Source: a virus. From it: a stretch of DNA of 21,545 nucleotides. Shown here in pieces: positions 1 to 7,825 of this stretch (position 1 is the first letter of the stretch; each line of letters opens with the position of its first letter). The notes under the pieces are model-generated. The model was not told the DNA's origin, did no database searches, and saw only the letters and a program-made list of their open reading frames with translations. The DNA lies in IMG/VR virus record IMGVR_UViG_3300046319_000177, positions 1 through 21,545 of that record; one strand, given 5' to 3'. Made by a program: the position numbers and the translations under genes.

Positions 1-206
1 GCTCTTGTGGACTGACCTCGTCAGAGGTCATATATGATTCTCTGAGCCTCTGTAGACCGAGTTGATCAAACAATGAATCGCGTGAGTAGTCTACGGTAAT
101 GCCTGCTATTACAGATGGGAGAGTGGTTGTCAAGGGTTCAGACTTTCAGGTTAAGGGATGGTGTGGAATCTAATAACAAATCAAATGCGTGAAGAGATTT
201 CTTGTG

Positions 207-221
207 TGTGATCGGATCACA
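207..221. promoter_or_regulatory. CRP-like palindrome (candidate operator)
   Basis: The site reads TGTGA-TCGGA-TCACA: two 7-bp arms around one central base. The half-sites match those of the Crp/Fnr family (TGTGA and TCACA), but the spacer is 5 nt rather than the usual 6, so binding by a canonical CRP is doubtful. It lies 66 nt upstream of the late promoter. It could be a protein-binding site or a chance palindrome. Confidence 0.25.
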
Positions 222-286
222 TGAAGTGGATCTATTTAGTACTCATGAGTGTGAACTATGCTCCAAAATTAACATGTTTACTACAA

Positions 287-294
287 TATAAATA
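287..294 (+). promoter_or_regulatory. T4-type late promoter (TATAAATA)
   Basis: An exact TATAAATA octamer, the -10 type element read by gp55-containing RNA polymerase in T4-like phages. By T4 spacing the transcript would begin near position 300, giving a leader of about 75 nt before the ATG at 376. It sits in AT-rich intergenic DNA immediately upstream of a complete small gene, which makes a real promoter more likely than a chance match. Confidence 0.7.
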
Positions 295-375
295 TACGGG
301 AGCATTCACTCAGTAAACACGATACTAAATTCGCGTTTATCACATATCAACAACTCAGACTCTGACAAGGAAATC

Positions 376-702
376 ATGGAACAACAAACCCAATATCAAC
401 AACGCCCAGCTTTCAATTCTGAAGCAATGACGAATAAGCTATCAGCAATGTTTCGTAGTGCTACTCGAGCACTACCACACTCTTCCCCTAATTTGAGAAA
501 GCTTCAGGTTAAATTTACATACTTTATTGACGACATTCAACGTGGGCCGGCATATGACCAGTCAAAGTTAAGTATGTTTGTACTACAATGGGTGAATGAC
601 TTGACGCGATCTCTCCAAGAAGCTCAAGGTACTAGTGGAGTAGACTCGTGTGTTCGCAGACTTATGGTACCTGAGTACGAGCACCGAAATTACTACATCT
701 AA
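376..702 (+). CDS. Small protein of unknown function, late-expressed
   Basis: A 108-residue protein that I do not recognise. The start is well supported: AAGGA lies about 5 nt upstream of the ATG, and an exact late promoter lies about 80 bp upstream. The N-terminus is rich in Gln, Asn and Pro. The middle looks alpha-helical with mixed charge, and the C-terminus ends in an aromatic tail (YYI). No signal peptide, membrane segment or catalytic motif is visible. The gene is followed at once by a strong hairpin terminator. A late promoter and a place beside the tail operon suggest a virion or late accessory protein; this is inference from context only. Confidence 0.7.
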   Translation: MEQQTQYQQRPAFNSEAMTNKLSAMFRSATRALPHSSPNLRKLQVKFTYFIDDIQRGPAYDQSKLSMFVLQWVNDLTRSLQEAQGTSGVDSCVRRLMVPEYEHRNYYI

Positions 703-709
703 CATCAAT

Positions 710-734
710 AAAAAGCCGCTTCAAGCGGCTTTTT
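710..734. terminator. Bidirectional rho-independent terminator
   Basis: A perfect 10-bp stem (AAAAAGCCGC / GCGGCTTTTT) closes a 5-nt loop (TTCAA). The stem is GC-rich in its core, with A-tract and T-tract on opposite sides, so it can act in both directions. It ends the plus-strand small gene (stop at 702) and the minus-strand tail operon, whose last stop codon (735-733) overlaps it. Confidence 0.92.
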
Positions 735-1623
735 ATGTAATAACAAGATTTTTAATCGATTGCCTGAGAGCCTCAGCTTTTGCTCGGGCAGATGATTGTG
801 CTGCTTGAGACTCTTCGTTGATGTCTCGCCTAATTGGGTACTCTATGTTTCCACACATATTTGAGATATCAGGATTCTGCTCAAAGGGGACACCTAAGTC
901 CAGGCGGAACGCATCATAATCGAATGTGAATCTCAATATTGAGTTGTCGGTAGCTTCCATAGACAATTCATCCAACTCAAGCGTTGCTACTCTAGGGTTT
1001 ATGAATGTGTATTTGTTGAACGTGCGGCCGAATCGATACACGTGATACAATTCAATAGATTTAATTAATTGTGGTGGGGTTCCACCACCTGGCAGTCCTA
1101 AGGGCCCCGAACTAACACTGTATAAGTTTGCTGGTGTTTCATTGGGGTTGGTAGGTTCGTCATACTCAGCTGCCCCAAAGTTATACAGATACTGCCCCGA
1201 TTCCAACAATGAGCTTGTATCTGAATTAGATAGTGGACTCTGAAGCCTTAGTACATTAGCGTAAAAGTTCATCATCTGATTTTGAGAATCGTCCAGAAAT
1301 GACATAGACATATTGTCATAAGTGGTTTTTTTCAATACACCAGTCCGCATTCCATAGAGGTTCACATCACCATATTCAAACTTCGGCTTTGGTCGAGTCA
1401 TCGTCTGAGTCAGTAGCGAGAACTTATCCACCCCAACAATTGTATCATAAGGAGCATTGAATGTTATCATCGTAACAAACAAAAACTTATGTTTGGGGAA
1501 AAACTTATCAAGATCTCGGGCATATGCAGATACGTCCCTAGTAGCACCCGGCGCTACTTCAGGGGCACGTGCCCCCGAAACGAACGATCGTTGGGCTACT
1601 GTTGGTATTCTAGGGTCTGCCAT
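733..1623 (-). CDS. Tail-tube-fold baseplate protein, gp54-like tube initiator
   Basis: 296 residues, against 320 in T4 gp54. After an Ala/Pro-rich N-terminus, a strand (KFLFVTMITFN, about residues 45-58) is followed by a Pro-rich strand, a YGDVNLYGMRTG segment and a helix-containing stretch with NFYANVLRL. A second half (SIELYHVYRFGR ... FTFDYDAFRLD) completes a two-part beta-sandwich order like that of gp19/gp54 tube proteins. Such proteins sit on the hub and nucleate polymerisation of the tail tube. It is the last gene of the leftward baseplate operon, 32 nt after the spike gene, and ends inside the shared terminator. There is no Shine-Dalgarno sequence; the TATTTAGC complement (GCTAAATA) at 1662-1655 is a weak late-promoter candidate. 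It could instead be another tube-fold baseplate component. Confidence 0.7.
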   Translation of the reverse strand: MADPRIPTVAQRSFVSGARAPEVAPGATRDVSAYARDLDKFFPKHKFLFVTMITFNAPYDTIVGVDKFSLLTQTMTRPKPKFEYGDVNLYGMRTGVLKKTTYDNMSMSFLDDSQNQMMNFYANVLRLQSPLSNSDTSSLLESGQYLYNFGAAEYDEPTNPNETPANLYSVSSGPLGLPGGGTPPQLIKSIELYHVYRFGRTFNKYTFINPRVATLELDELSMEATDNSILRFTFDYDAFRLDLGVPFEQNPDISNMCGNIEYPIRRDINEESQAAQSSARAKAEALRQSIKNLVIT

Positions 1624-1655
1624 TAGGGTGATAACTTACAAATGTGGTCTATTAT

Positions 1656-3077
1656 TTAGCGCCTCCATCGCTCATCACGAACTTTGTGCTCGCGACCGAC
1701 CATTGGATCATCATACTCATATTTTGGCTCAAGTGAATTATCATTCATTGTTCCAGTTCGAGCCCACGGTTCATGGTGAGGATATCGACTTGGCCAGAAG
1801 CAGTCAAGTGGATCAGCTTTCGGTGCTGTAGGGGCGGTTGGTCCATTCATATCAATGCGGGCGGCGGTTTCAGTGATATTCCCACCAGCTTTTTCAGTGA
1901 TATTCCCACCAGCTGATTCTGTGATGTTTTTACCAATATTATCAAGCATACTACCGCCGGCGGTGTGCATTATATCACCCCCAGCTGTCATTTGAATATT
2001 CTTAACCGCATCGAGAAAAATGCTGCCCTCCGTCTTCAGATGAATGCTATCATATGCAAATAAGCGTACGGTAGCTTCACCTATTAAATTAATATCTGGT
2101 GCATTGACAGAGATCTTAGTTGTCGAGAATAATTCAACACACCCATCTTCGTCAAACTCCATCCAATTGTTGCCTTTGCATGTATTGATGTAGATGCGCT
2201 CATTTGTATCATCCAAGATAATCTGGTGGCCAGCCGTGGTACGGAATCGCATTCTACAGTTCTCGATTCGATCATCCATCGTAATAGAGTGAAACCCCGG
2301 AGTAGTCCATGTGTACACGGAACTGTCAGGAGAGTCAGCGTTGGTTCTATCCATCGTCTCAGCCATCCCTTGGACTACAAAAATTACGGTACCATCCTCT
2401 TGCTCGAATTCGACAATTTCGTCGTCTGTAACATTACACGGACTTGGGTCTAGATAATTATCGAAAATTGCAGTGGCTTGATAGTCAGCGCCGCGGGTGC
2501 GCCACTCAAAATTGTGATCTCTACGTTCGAACGCTTCTGTTTGATTATCGAAGATCGGTTGGATTGGTTCTTCTGTTCCACTCAATGGACCATATGGCGC
2601 ACCAAGTGGGTGTGGAACATTACCTTCTTCATCCTCATAGAAAAATCTACCGTGAGGGAGGGTGTTTGTTGTGAATTGGTCGTAGATGCACCCAATCCAG
2701 ATTCGTTGAGTTGGATTTCCATCGATGCACATTACGACGACTGTTGCACCAGGCTTCGGTATATTCCACATGCCGTAAGTGACAGGCCCATTAGTTAAGT
2801 TCTTCTCTAGTTCATAACTTGGTCCACGCTTCAAAATTGAGGTCGATGTTCCTGCCAATGGCGAACAATACGTGCAGAGCGGCAGATCTTCATATTCATC
2901 TTGAGCAAGATCAACTGGATCCCCCAGTTCGGGGCAATGGACGTACAATCGACCCATCTGTTGAGGATCATTGGTACTAACAACACGGCCGGTTGTTACA
3001 CCATAAAACAGTGCGCCGCCCCTAGAGGCGTCGCTATTGACATATTGAGTTCGTTCGGTATTAAAAAATTCTGCCAT
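1656..3077 (-). CDS. 5: gp5-like baseplate central spike, without lysozyme domain
   Basis: 473 residues; T4 gp5 has 575. An N-terminal OB-fold (about residues 24-135) carries the typical opening YGVTTGRVVS and QMGRLYVHCPELGD. The C-terminal part (about 283-410) is a beta-helix of the gp5/VgrG kind. It starts at GHQIILDDTNERIYINT and continues with short repeats, including AGGNITEK-type octapeptides near residue 390. T4 gp5 has a lysozyme between these two parts; here the intervening segment (about 140-280) has no lysozyme motif. The protein should form the trimeric membrane-piercing needle under the hub. After the helix comes a charged, Trp/Pro-rich tail (to 473) instead of a clear tip. The ATG follows the hub stop codon after one base (TAA-T-ATG), which implies translational coupling. 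Confidence 0.88.
   Translation of the reverse strand: MAEFFNTERTQYVNSDASRGGALFYGVTTGRVVSTNDPQQMGRLYVHCPELGDPVDLAQDEYEDLPLCTYCSPLAGTSTSILKRGPSYELEKNLTNGPVTYGMWNIPKPGATVVVMCIDGNPTQRIWIGCIYDQFTTNTLPHGRFFYEDEEGNVPHPLGAPYGPLSGTEEPIQPIFDNQTEAFERRDHNFEWRTRGADYQATAIFDNYLDPSPCNVTDDEIVEFEQEDGTVIFVVQGMAETMDRTNADSPDSSVYTWTTPGFHSITMDDRIENCRMRFRTTAGHQIILDDTNERIYINTCKGNNWMEFDEDGCVELFSTTKISVNAPDINLIGEATVRLFAYDSIHLKTEGSIFLDAVKNIQMTAGGDIMHTAGGSMLDNIGKNITESAGGNITEKAGGNITETAARIDMNGPTAPTAPKADPLDCFWPSRYPHHEPWARTGTMNDNSLEPKYEYDDPMVGREHKVRDERWRR
1868..1914 (-). repeat. 24-bp tandem repeat inside the spike beta-helix
   Basis: Two near-identical copies with a 24-bp period (1868-1890 and 1892-1914), and a decayed third copy to the right. 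Each unit encodes eight residues of the type AGGNITEK, one strand of the beta-helix. Conservation at DNA level suggests recent duplication or gene-conversion within the helix. Confidence 0.75.
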
Positions 3078-3078
3078 A

Positions 3079-5487
3079 TTACTTCTGTGTTTTTTGAGTT
3101 TTCTTGTACGGGATGTACTGTTTGTTGCCTAGGTATCTGAGAATGCTTTTTTTACCCTTTGGGTTGAAAGCAACGTGAATCCAAACACTCTTGTTGGGGG
3201 GTTGCTCAAAAATGACTTGACTGAAAGGCAACCCAGATGCTAATATCTTTTCCATAAATGCCTCAGCATCGGACGCTGCAAAGCCAGGACAAACGATGTC
3301 AGCGGCTAAGCCGGATACGTGATCAGACTTTGCAGCACCTTTCACCTTGGCGTTAACTGTAGGAGATCTGTATCCACTGTTAATTTGAATCGGGAACCCA
3401 ACAAATTTCTGCAGCTGCTGGAGGTACCCAATTGTAGATACGATGTTATCCAAAATCTCCTGCGATGGTGGAAAGTTATCCTTCTGCCAGTTGGCAACCT
3501 GTCTAGTAGCTAACATTCGTCCGAGTGTAAAGTCCTCCGTAATCTTGGTCTCTGCTGATACACTATCTATTAAGAACTTTCCACTCAATGATGATGTGGG
3601 TACTACACCAGGAATAGCTTTGATCTCTGATGTCACAGTATCTTCACGAGCAGCCTCAAGCTCAACAGGGACATCCTTCTTGCTCTGAGGTTTACCAGCA
3701 GCTTCCCCAGCAGATGGCTGATCATCTCGTGTCGGAACTATCTCTCCCGTCATAGGGTACCCAATAATCTCCAGCTCGTGCCTAAATTTACCATCTGCAA
3801 ATATTGACTTCACTTGGAGAATTTGCCAGACCCCTTCGTACCAAAAAGCATCATATGTAGGAATTTCTTCTCGACTTGCTCCCGTCTTGGTATAAGTCGA
3901 GGGCATCTTGACGTGTATTTTAATATACGGAAGTGCGGTGTGTAGTCCGATATCAATGGTCTCATCGATCACATTCCCCGGCTCCAGGTTAAATAATGAG
4001 ATCCAAGCTGGATTTCCCCGAATTCCCAAAGTCGCGGCAGATTTTGCTACAGTGATAGATGTTGATTCGGAAAGTAAGTTTTTATACTGCGTTATCGCAA
4101 CATCCATGTCTGAATTTCGCTGACGAACCGAATCCGACATTGCCCCCACCCCAACAAGAGTATTGTCAGGGATTTGCTTAGCTGGATCTTTTTCATTTGT
4201 CAGAAACCCCGACTCCTTTGCTCGCGCTGTTCCATCTCGAGTGAGTGATGGTGATCTATATGAGGTGCTAAGACTTTGATTCGTGGTCACAGTTTGAAAC
4301 AAAGGGAATCCTTCATCTACTACCATATCAAAATCTGTGATGTCTATATTCTTTCCTGTAAAAATATAGTCAAAGTGTAATACATTACTCGTTTCTTGGA
4401 GGTTTTTATCTTCAGAGATCTGTTTGTGTTCACCCACAACATACGAAGGTGTAATCCTATACACAACATCGAGTGAGTCTTTCATCGTGTAAATGGTTGA
4501 TACTATTCGATATGTAAACGATTTGCCTGGGATTTTCTCATTCGCTTGCTGTAGGTACTGCTTGCAGGATTCAAATACCAATCGAATTGCACCTTCGATT
4601 GCGATCTTTTGTCCTACAGATATTGCGTTTGTTTGCCCTGAGCCCTGAGATCGTGGGGATTTATCTTCTGTTATCGCCCAATCAGAAGCTTCAGCGATTG
4701 ATGGGTCAAATTCAATTGTATATGTTGCTACTCGTTTGTTACCAACACTACCAAACATCGTCTTGCAATTCTTCAACGCATCTTGAGTGTATGCGTCCGC
4801 TATTGTATCAAGCGCATCACCAACGCTACCACTACCACGAATGTTGATTCCACCTGCTGATGTGGATATGTTTGGGTGCATTGCTCCACTGTTAATTATG
4901 GGAAGTAGCGATAGTGAGTAGACAGTACCCTGTTCATCAATTCGTGCGCGAGATTTCAGTATGTTAAAATATAGCGGTGCAACATTCCAAACTGTTTCTA
5001 CAGTTCCTTCGTCGGTGTAACCGACGAAGACAGTCTTTATCACATTAGTGTTGTCCTGAGCAAGCCCACCGAGCGTGCGGTTGGCTTCACGAAAAATATT
5101 TGCAAACCGGATACCTGCAGGCTCTTCGACGACAATGTCGGCTTCTTGGACCGTGACATTTGAAGTCCCCATACTCATTTGATTTGATATAGGGTTGGCG
5201 GTAGTGATCATACTCGTTATACGAAGATCAGCATCTTGTGCTTCGTTTATCAATATAATGAAGTCGCCACCAGCAGGGGTGGCGGCTAAGCGGTTGCCAA
5301 ATTCATCCTTCGGTGTGGGTTGTGATACTATTTGTTGGAGGAGTTCAACATCAGAGAATACCTCTTCAGCTCGACGGGTTGAATTTGCCATACCCCATAT
5401 GTGGAAATACGAGTATGATCTGTACTTGTCAAGTGGGTTAGTGAAGCGAGCTTTGGTAGCTGCTGGAGCAGAGTCTAGTATACGCAT
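3079..5487 (-). CDS. Baseplate hub protein with C-terminal M15 peptidase domain
   Basis: 802 residues, about twice T4 gp27 (391). The N-terminal 600 residues look like a tail hub (gp27/gpD-type). The segment ending in FWYEGVWQILQVKSIFADGKF followed by HELEIIGYP is the usual hub C-terminal strand pair. A linker rich in charged residues leads to a peptidase of the M15 (D-Ala-D-Ala carboxypeptidase-like) family at about 660-790. The visible sequence is SGYRSPTVNAKV, then SDHVSGLAADIV with zinc ligands H723 and D730, then FEQPPNKSVWIHVAF with probable catalytic E761 and ligand H771. All key residues are present. The enzyme would cleave peptidoglycan peptides during penetration. It is the operon gene directly before the spike. 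The ATG lies 42 nt after the gp53-like stop, with AGGA only far upstream. Confidence 0.86.
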   Translation of the reverse strand: MRILDSAPAATKARFTNPLDKYRSYSYFHIWGMANSTRRAEEVFSDVELLQQIVSQPTPKDEFGNRLAATPAGGDFIILINEAQDADLRITSMITTANPISNQMSMGTSNVTVQEADIVVEEPAGIRFANIFREANRTLGGLAQDNTNVIKTVFVGYTDEGTVETVWNVAPLYFNILKSRARIDEQGTVYSLSLLPIINSGAMHPNISTSAGGINIRGSGSVGDALDTIADAYTQDALKNCKTMFGSVGNKRVATYTIEFDPSIAEASDWAITEDKSPRSQGSGQTNAISVGQKIAIEGAIRLVFESCKQYLQQANEKIPGKSFTYRIVSTIYTMKDSLDVVYRITPSYVVGEHKQISEDKNLQETSNVLHFDYIFTGKNIDITDFDMVVDEGFPLFQTVTTNQSLSTSYRSPSLTRDGTARAKESGFLTNEKDPAKQIPDNTLVGVGAMSDSVRQRNSDMDVAITQYKNLLSESTSITVAKSAATLGIRGNPAWISLFNLEPGNVIDETIDIGLHTALPYIKIHVKMPSTYTKTGASREEIPTYDAFWYEGVWQILQVKSIFADGKFRHELEIIGYPMTGEIVPTRDDQPSAGEAAGKPQSKKDVPVELEAAREDTVTSEIKAIPGVVPTSSLSGKFLIDSVSAETKITEDFTLGRMLATRQVANWQKDNFPPSQEILDNIVSTIGYLQQLQKFVGFPIQINSGYRSPTVNAKVKGAAKSDHVSGLAADIVCPGFAASDAEAFMEKILASGLPFSQVIFEQPPNKSVWIHVAFNPKGKKSILRYLGNKQYIPYKKTQKTQK

Positions 5488-5511
5488 ATGTAGTCGACAG
5501 ATCTTTCCTGT

Positions 5512-5539
5512 ACCCGCAGTCGGGTGCTGTTAATTTATA
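5512..5539 (-). promoter_or_regulatory. Candidate internal late promoter with 5' leader hairpin
   Basis: On the minus strand TATAAATT (5539-5532) matches the late octamer at 7 of 8 positions, 45 bp before the hub ATG. By T4 spacing transcription would start at about 5526. There the strand reads ACCCG-ACTG-CGGGT (5525-5512), a 5-bp GC-rich hairpin at the very 5' end of the message. The match is imperfect, so this is tentative. Confidence 0.4.
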
Positions 5540-5811
5540 CGGGTAGGGTGAGGTAATACAATTACTTTACCTGGGAACAATTCTTCCACTGGATCAATAA
5601 TATTGTTATATTGCAGCAACAGCCATAATAAATTATCTTTACCATATAACTTATAGGTGACTTGACTTGGTTTCAACGCTTCGACAGCTGACATTTTAAT
5701 ATACACGTCATCAGAGCGGAACGGGAGTATCTTCCGTGTCCAGAAGCCGACACCAACGGTGTTGGTGTCCACGACCCCCCCAAAACCATATCTCGTTTTA
5801 TCTGTTACCAT
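5530..5811 (-). CDS. 53: gp53-like baseplate wedge protein
   Basis: 93 residues, roughly half of T4 gp53 (196). The C-terminal half shows the typical signature: YKLYGKDNLLWLLLQYNNI, then DPVEELFPGKVIVLPHP. This LysM-like fold is shared with gp53 and other baseplate proteins. T4 gp53 clamps neighbouring wedges together around the hub. The start overlaps the stop of the upstream gp48-like gene by 7 nt (ATGGTAA), and AGGA/TAGG lie just before it, so translation is coupled. The short length means only the core is present; a general LysM-like baseplate protein is the alternative. Confidence 0.78.
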   Translation of the reverse strand: MVTDKTRYGFGGVVDTNTVGVGFWTRKILPFRSDDVYIKMSAVEALKPSQVTYKLYGKDNLLWLLLQYNNIIDPVEELFPGKVIVLPHPTRIN

Positions 5812-7823
5812 CCTAACATCCTACCTTGCTTGAATGCTGCAATGTCAAAACTCTCAACTTCCCTAGGTGAGTGTGTCTCTCTCAAGGTCATTGATATTGT
5901 CATTACAGCTGGAAACGGAATACCCTCAGATGTTGGTATGTAGTCGACGTCGTTTGGGTAATCATACGTCAGACTCTCAATCACAACTGGGATCTTATTT
6001 ATATTTTGAGCGGATGTTGAATTTCCAGGGTCTGAATATCCATATAGGTACAGTACCATCGGAGGAGCACCCAACATACTCGATTCGGTTGTTGCTGCTT
6101 TAGAAGCGGCGATTCGGTTGGCTACAGCTTCTGTCTTTTGTGCTTGAGCTGCTTTTCGTGCAGCTTGGGCCGCAGAATCCGCAGCACTTTCTGTCGCTGT
6201 TTGGTCTGGTTGAATTGGACTCTCAATATTCCCATAGTACGCACCGGTTGCATCTGTGTATCCCGTCAATCCAGGGGTAGAATCTGTAGTAGTGGGCGCA
6301 AGTTGTTTAGTGATATTTGTGGGTTGAGATCGAGCGCTACGGGCTGACGTAGATAATTTAGCAGGTGGAGCGCCGGCTGCCCCCTTGTCCACTGTGGCAT
6401 TTTGAGAATCGTTGGCTTGCGGTAGTTTATTTGCTGGAATTAGTGTAGGGTTCGCTACTTTCTCATTATTGGCAATTATTGGTACGGCCGAAGATGAGTT
6501 AGGGGTAGCATTTGAAGCTGTGGGTTGCGATGCAGCAGTTTTGTTGCGAGCGTCAGATACCGCCGACTCAGCAGCCCACTTTGCTGCTTGTTGTTTGCCG
6601 TACTCTATTGCTTGTTGCGTCTTTTCTGCTTGCGTCATTCCTGGTGTGATCGTAGGTTCGACTGCTGTTTGAATTGCTGGGGGTGTTGGTGTAGTAGCAA
6701 CAGGTTCTGCTGTTTCAGTAGCACCACCATCGCCCCCCACAGTACCAAAATATGGTTTAAGCCAACTTCTAAGTTTGTTGAGATCCCTCAAATTTTCACT
6801 AGCTTCCTCAAATGTCCTAGAAAATAGATTGATATCAGTGATTGTATAGTTGCGAGTAGGGTTACCTTTGAAAAAAGTAAAACTCGTTGGCATGTGTGTG
6901 GGAGACATCTCTGTGTATGTTGCCAAATCGCCCGTACTGATTCGAGGTTGGGCTTTGAATACAAATTTATCACCAGGACTCAATGTGGGTACCAGGTACA
7001 CTTTACCAAAGTCGGGGTCAGATACTGCTGCTGCCTGTGCAACATTGTTCACTGGTTCAGCAGCGCGGGATTGGTTTTCTGCTTGTCTAAAACTATCTCG
7101 TGGGGTAACCTCGGCGGCGTTTTGCTCTCTGATCTCCGAACGTCTAAAATCAGAGTTGTCAGCGGGTGATGTGGTATTATCATTCTCTGTGACTACACTC
7201 GATTGGTCAGAGTTTGAACCTGCTTGATTTTGGGCTGCCAATTCTGTCTGAGCTGCATTGGGAGCACTCTCAGCGCTTGCATTTTGAGCTGCTATCTCAG
7301 CCTGACGAAAGCTCACCTGCGGTTCAGCTACATCACTCGCCGCTGGTGCTGTTGAGGAAACAATATTCTGCTCAAATGCTGCAGTAGTTTGTTGCGTAAA
7401 ATTTGAAAATTGGGAACTCGCTAAATTTGTAGCAGTTCCTAGCGATGATATCGATGATCCTAGTGTATTAACGAAGGAGGTTGTCAGTCCATTTACTATT
7501 GGTCCGACGGCGGTGGTCGCTAAACCTAGCGCAGCAGAGTTACCAATGATATCCGAGCGCAATCCCGTAAACACCGCTCCTGTAGCAGCGTTTTTAAATG
7601 CGGCGGTTCCTACATCAACGATAGACCCTACTGCAGGAGCTAAGCTACCCAAGCTTTCAGTCGCAACTGAACTCGCAATCTGAACTATTTGGTCATGAGA
7701 TAGAGTGGGGAGACGAAGTGTATTAACCCCAGTTAATACCTTTGGGACGCTTAGTGATACAACTGACCGCTTGAATGGTGCACGGAGTTGATTCAGTCCA
7801 TCGGTGTATATTTTTGATGCCAT
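5805..7823 (-). CDS. gp48-like baseplate tail-tube cap protein with long low-complexity insert
   Basis: 672 residues; T4 gp48 has 364. The protein falls into four parts. An N-terminal hydrophobic, Ser/Ala/Gly-rich region (about 1-150) could be helical. A repeat region (about 165-270) has units such as FRQAEIAAQNA, FRRSEIREQNA and FRQAENQSRAA. A first tube-fold piece (about 275-370) contains KFVFKAQPRI and NYTITDINLFSRTFEEAS. An Ala/Thr/Gln/Pro-rich insert of about 210 residues is followed by the second tube-fold piece (LYLYGYSD ... PVVIESLTYDYP ... MTISMTLRETHSP). That last part is the gp48/gp54 C-terminal pattern. It should cap the hub and start the tube. It lies second in the operon, 2 nt after the nucleotidyltransferase stop. 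The exact function of the inserts is unknown. Confidence 0.72.
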   Translation of the reverse strand: MASKIYTDGLNQLRAPFKRSVVSLSVPKVLTGVNTLRLPTLSHDQIVQIASSVATESLGSLAPAVGSIVDVGTAAFKNAATGAVFTGLRSDIIGNSAALGLATTAVGPIVNGLTTSFVNTLGSSISSLGTATNLASSQFSNFTQQTTAAFEQNIVSSTAPAASDVAEPQVSFRQAEIAAQNASAESAPNAAQTELAAQNQAGSNSDQSSVVTENDNTTSPADNSDFRRSEIREQNAAEVTPRDSFRQAENQSRAAEPVNNVAQAAAVSDPDFGKVYLVPTLSPGDKFVFKAQPRISTGDLATYTEMSPTHMPTSFTFFKGNPTRNYTITDINLFSRTFEEASENLRDLNKLRSWLKPYFGTVGGDGGATETAEPVATTPTPPAIQTAVEPTITPGMTQAEKTQQAIEYGKQQAAKWAAESAVSDARNKTAASQPTASNATPNSSSAVPIIANNEKVANPTLIPANKLPQANDSQNATVDKGAAGAPPAKLSTSARSARSQPTNITKQLAPTTTDSTPGLTGYTDATGAYYGNIESPIQPDQTATESAADSAAQAARKAAQAQKTEAVANRIAASKAATTESSMLGAPPMVLYLYGYSDPGNSTSAQNINKIPVVIESLTYDYPNDVDYIPTSEGIPFPAVMTISMTLRETHSPREVESFDIAAFKQGRMLGW

Positions 7824-7825
7824 GG

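Larger units (their letters stand above)
1..375. other. Left-edge intergenic regulatory region
   Basis: No convincing gene is visible here. It holds a 7-bp-stem hairpin at 13-30, a 15-nt palindrome at 207-221 (TGTGATC-G-GATCACA), a perfect 10-nt palindrome at 241-250 (ACTCATGAGT) and an exact late-promoter octamer at 287-294. Two alternative 7-bp inverted repeats bracket the promoter: 258-264 with 299-305, and 276-282 with 312-318. On the minus strand one frame is open from about position 143 to the left edge, with an ATG at 31-29 giving ten codons before the window ends. That could be the start of a leftward gene, but ten codons prove nothing. The dense palindromes suggest a control region between divergent units; this is inference. 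Confidence 0.5.

Noticed and set aside
2-31. Ten-codon minus-strand start at the left edge
   Set aside because: Too short to judge, and the ribosome binding site is weak; only noted in the description of 1-375.
120-160. Possible tRNA T-arm (GGGTTCAGAC...)
   Set aside because: The loop lacks the conserved A58, and no acceptor stem, anticodon arm or CCA fits.
1457-1831. 124-codon plus-strand ORF across the spike and tube-initiator genes
   Set aside because: Lies opposite two recognised genes, has no ribosome binding site and no sensible composition.
1734-2230. Lysozyme domain expected in a gp5 homologue
   Set aside because: The segment between OB-fold and beta-helix has no E-D-T type lysozyme pattern; the wall enzyme is the M15 domain in the hub.
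5996-6003. Exact TATAAATA on the minus strand inside the gp48-like gene
   Set aside because: It encodes part of NINK in the reading frame, and about one or two chance copies are expected in a window of this composition. It is about 185 bp before the next start.
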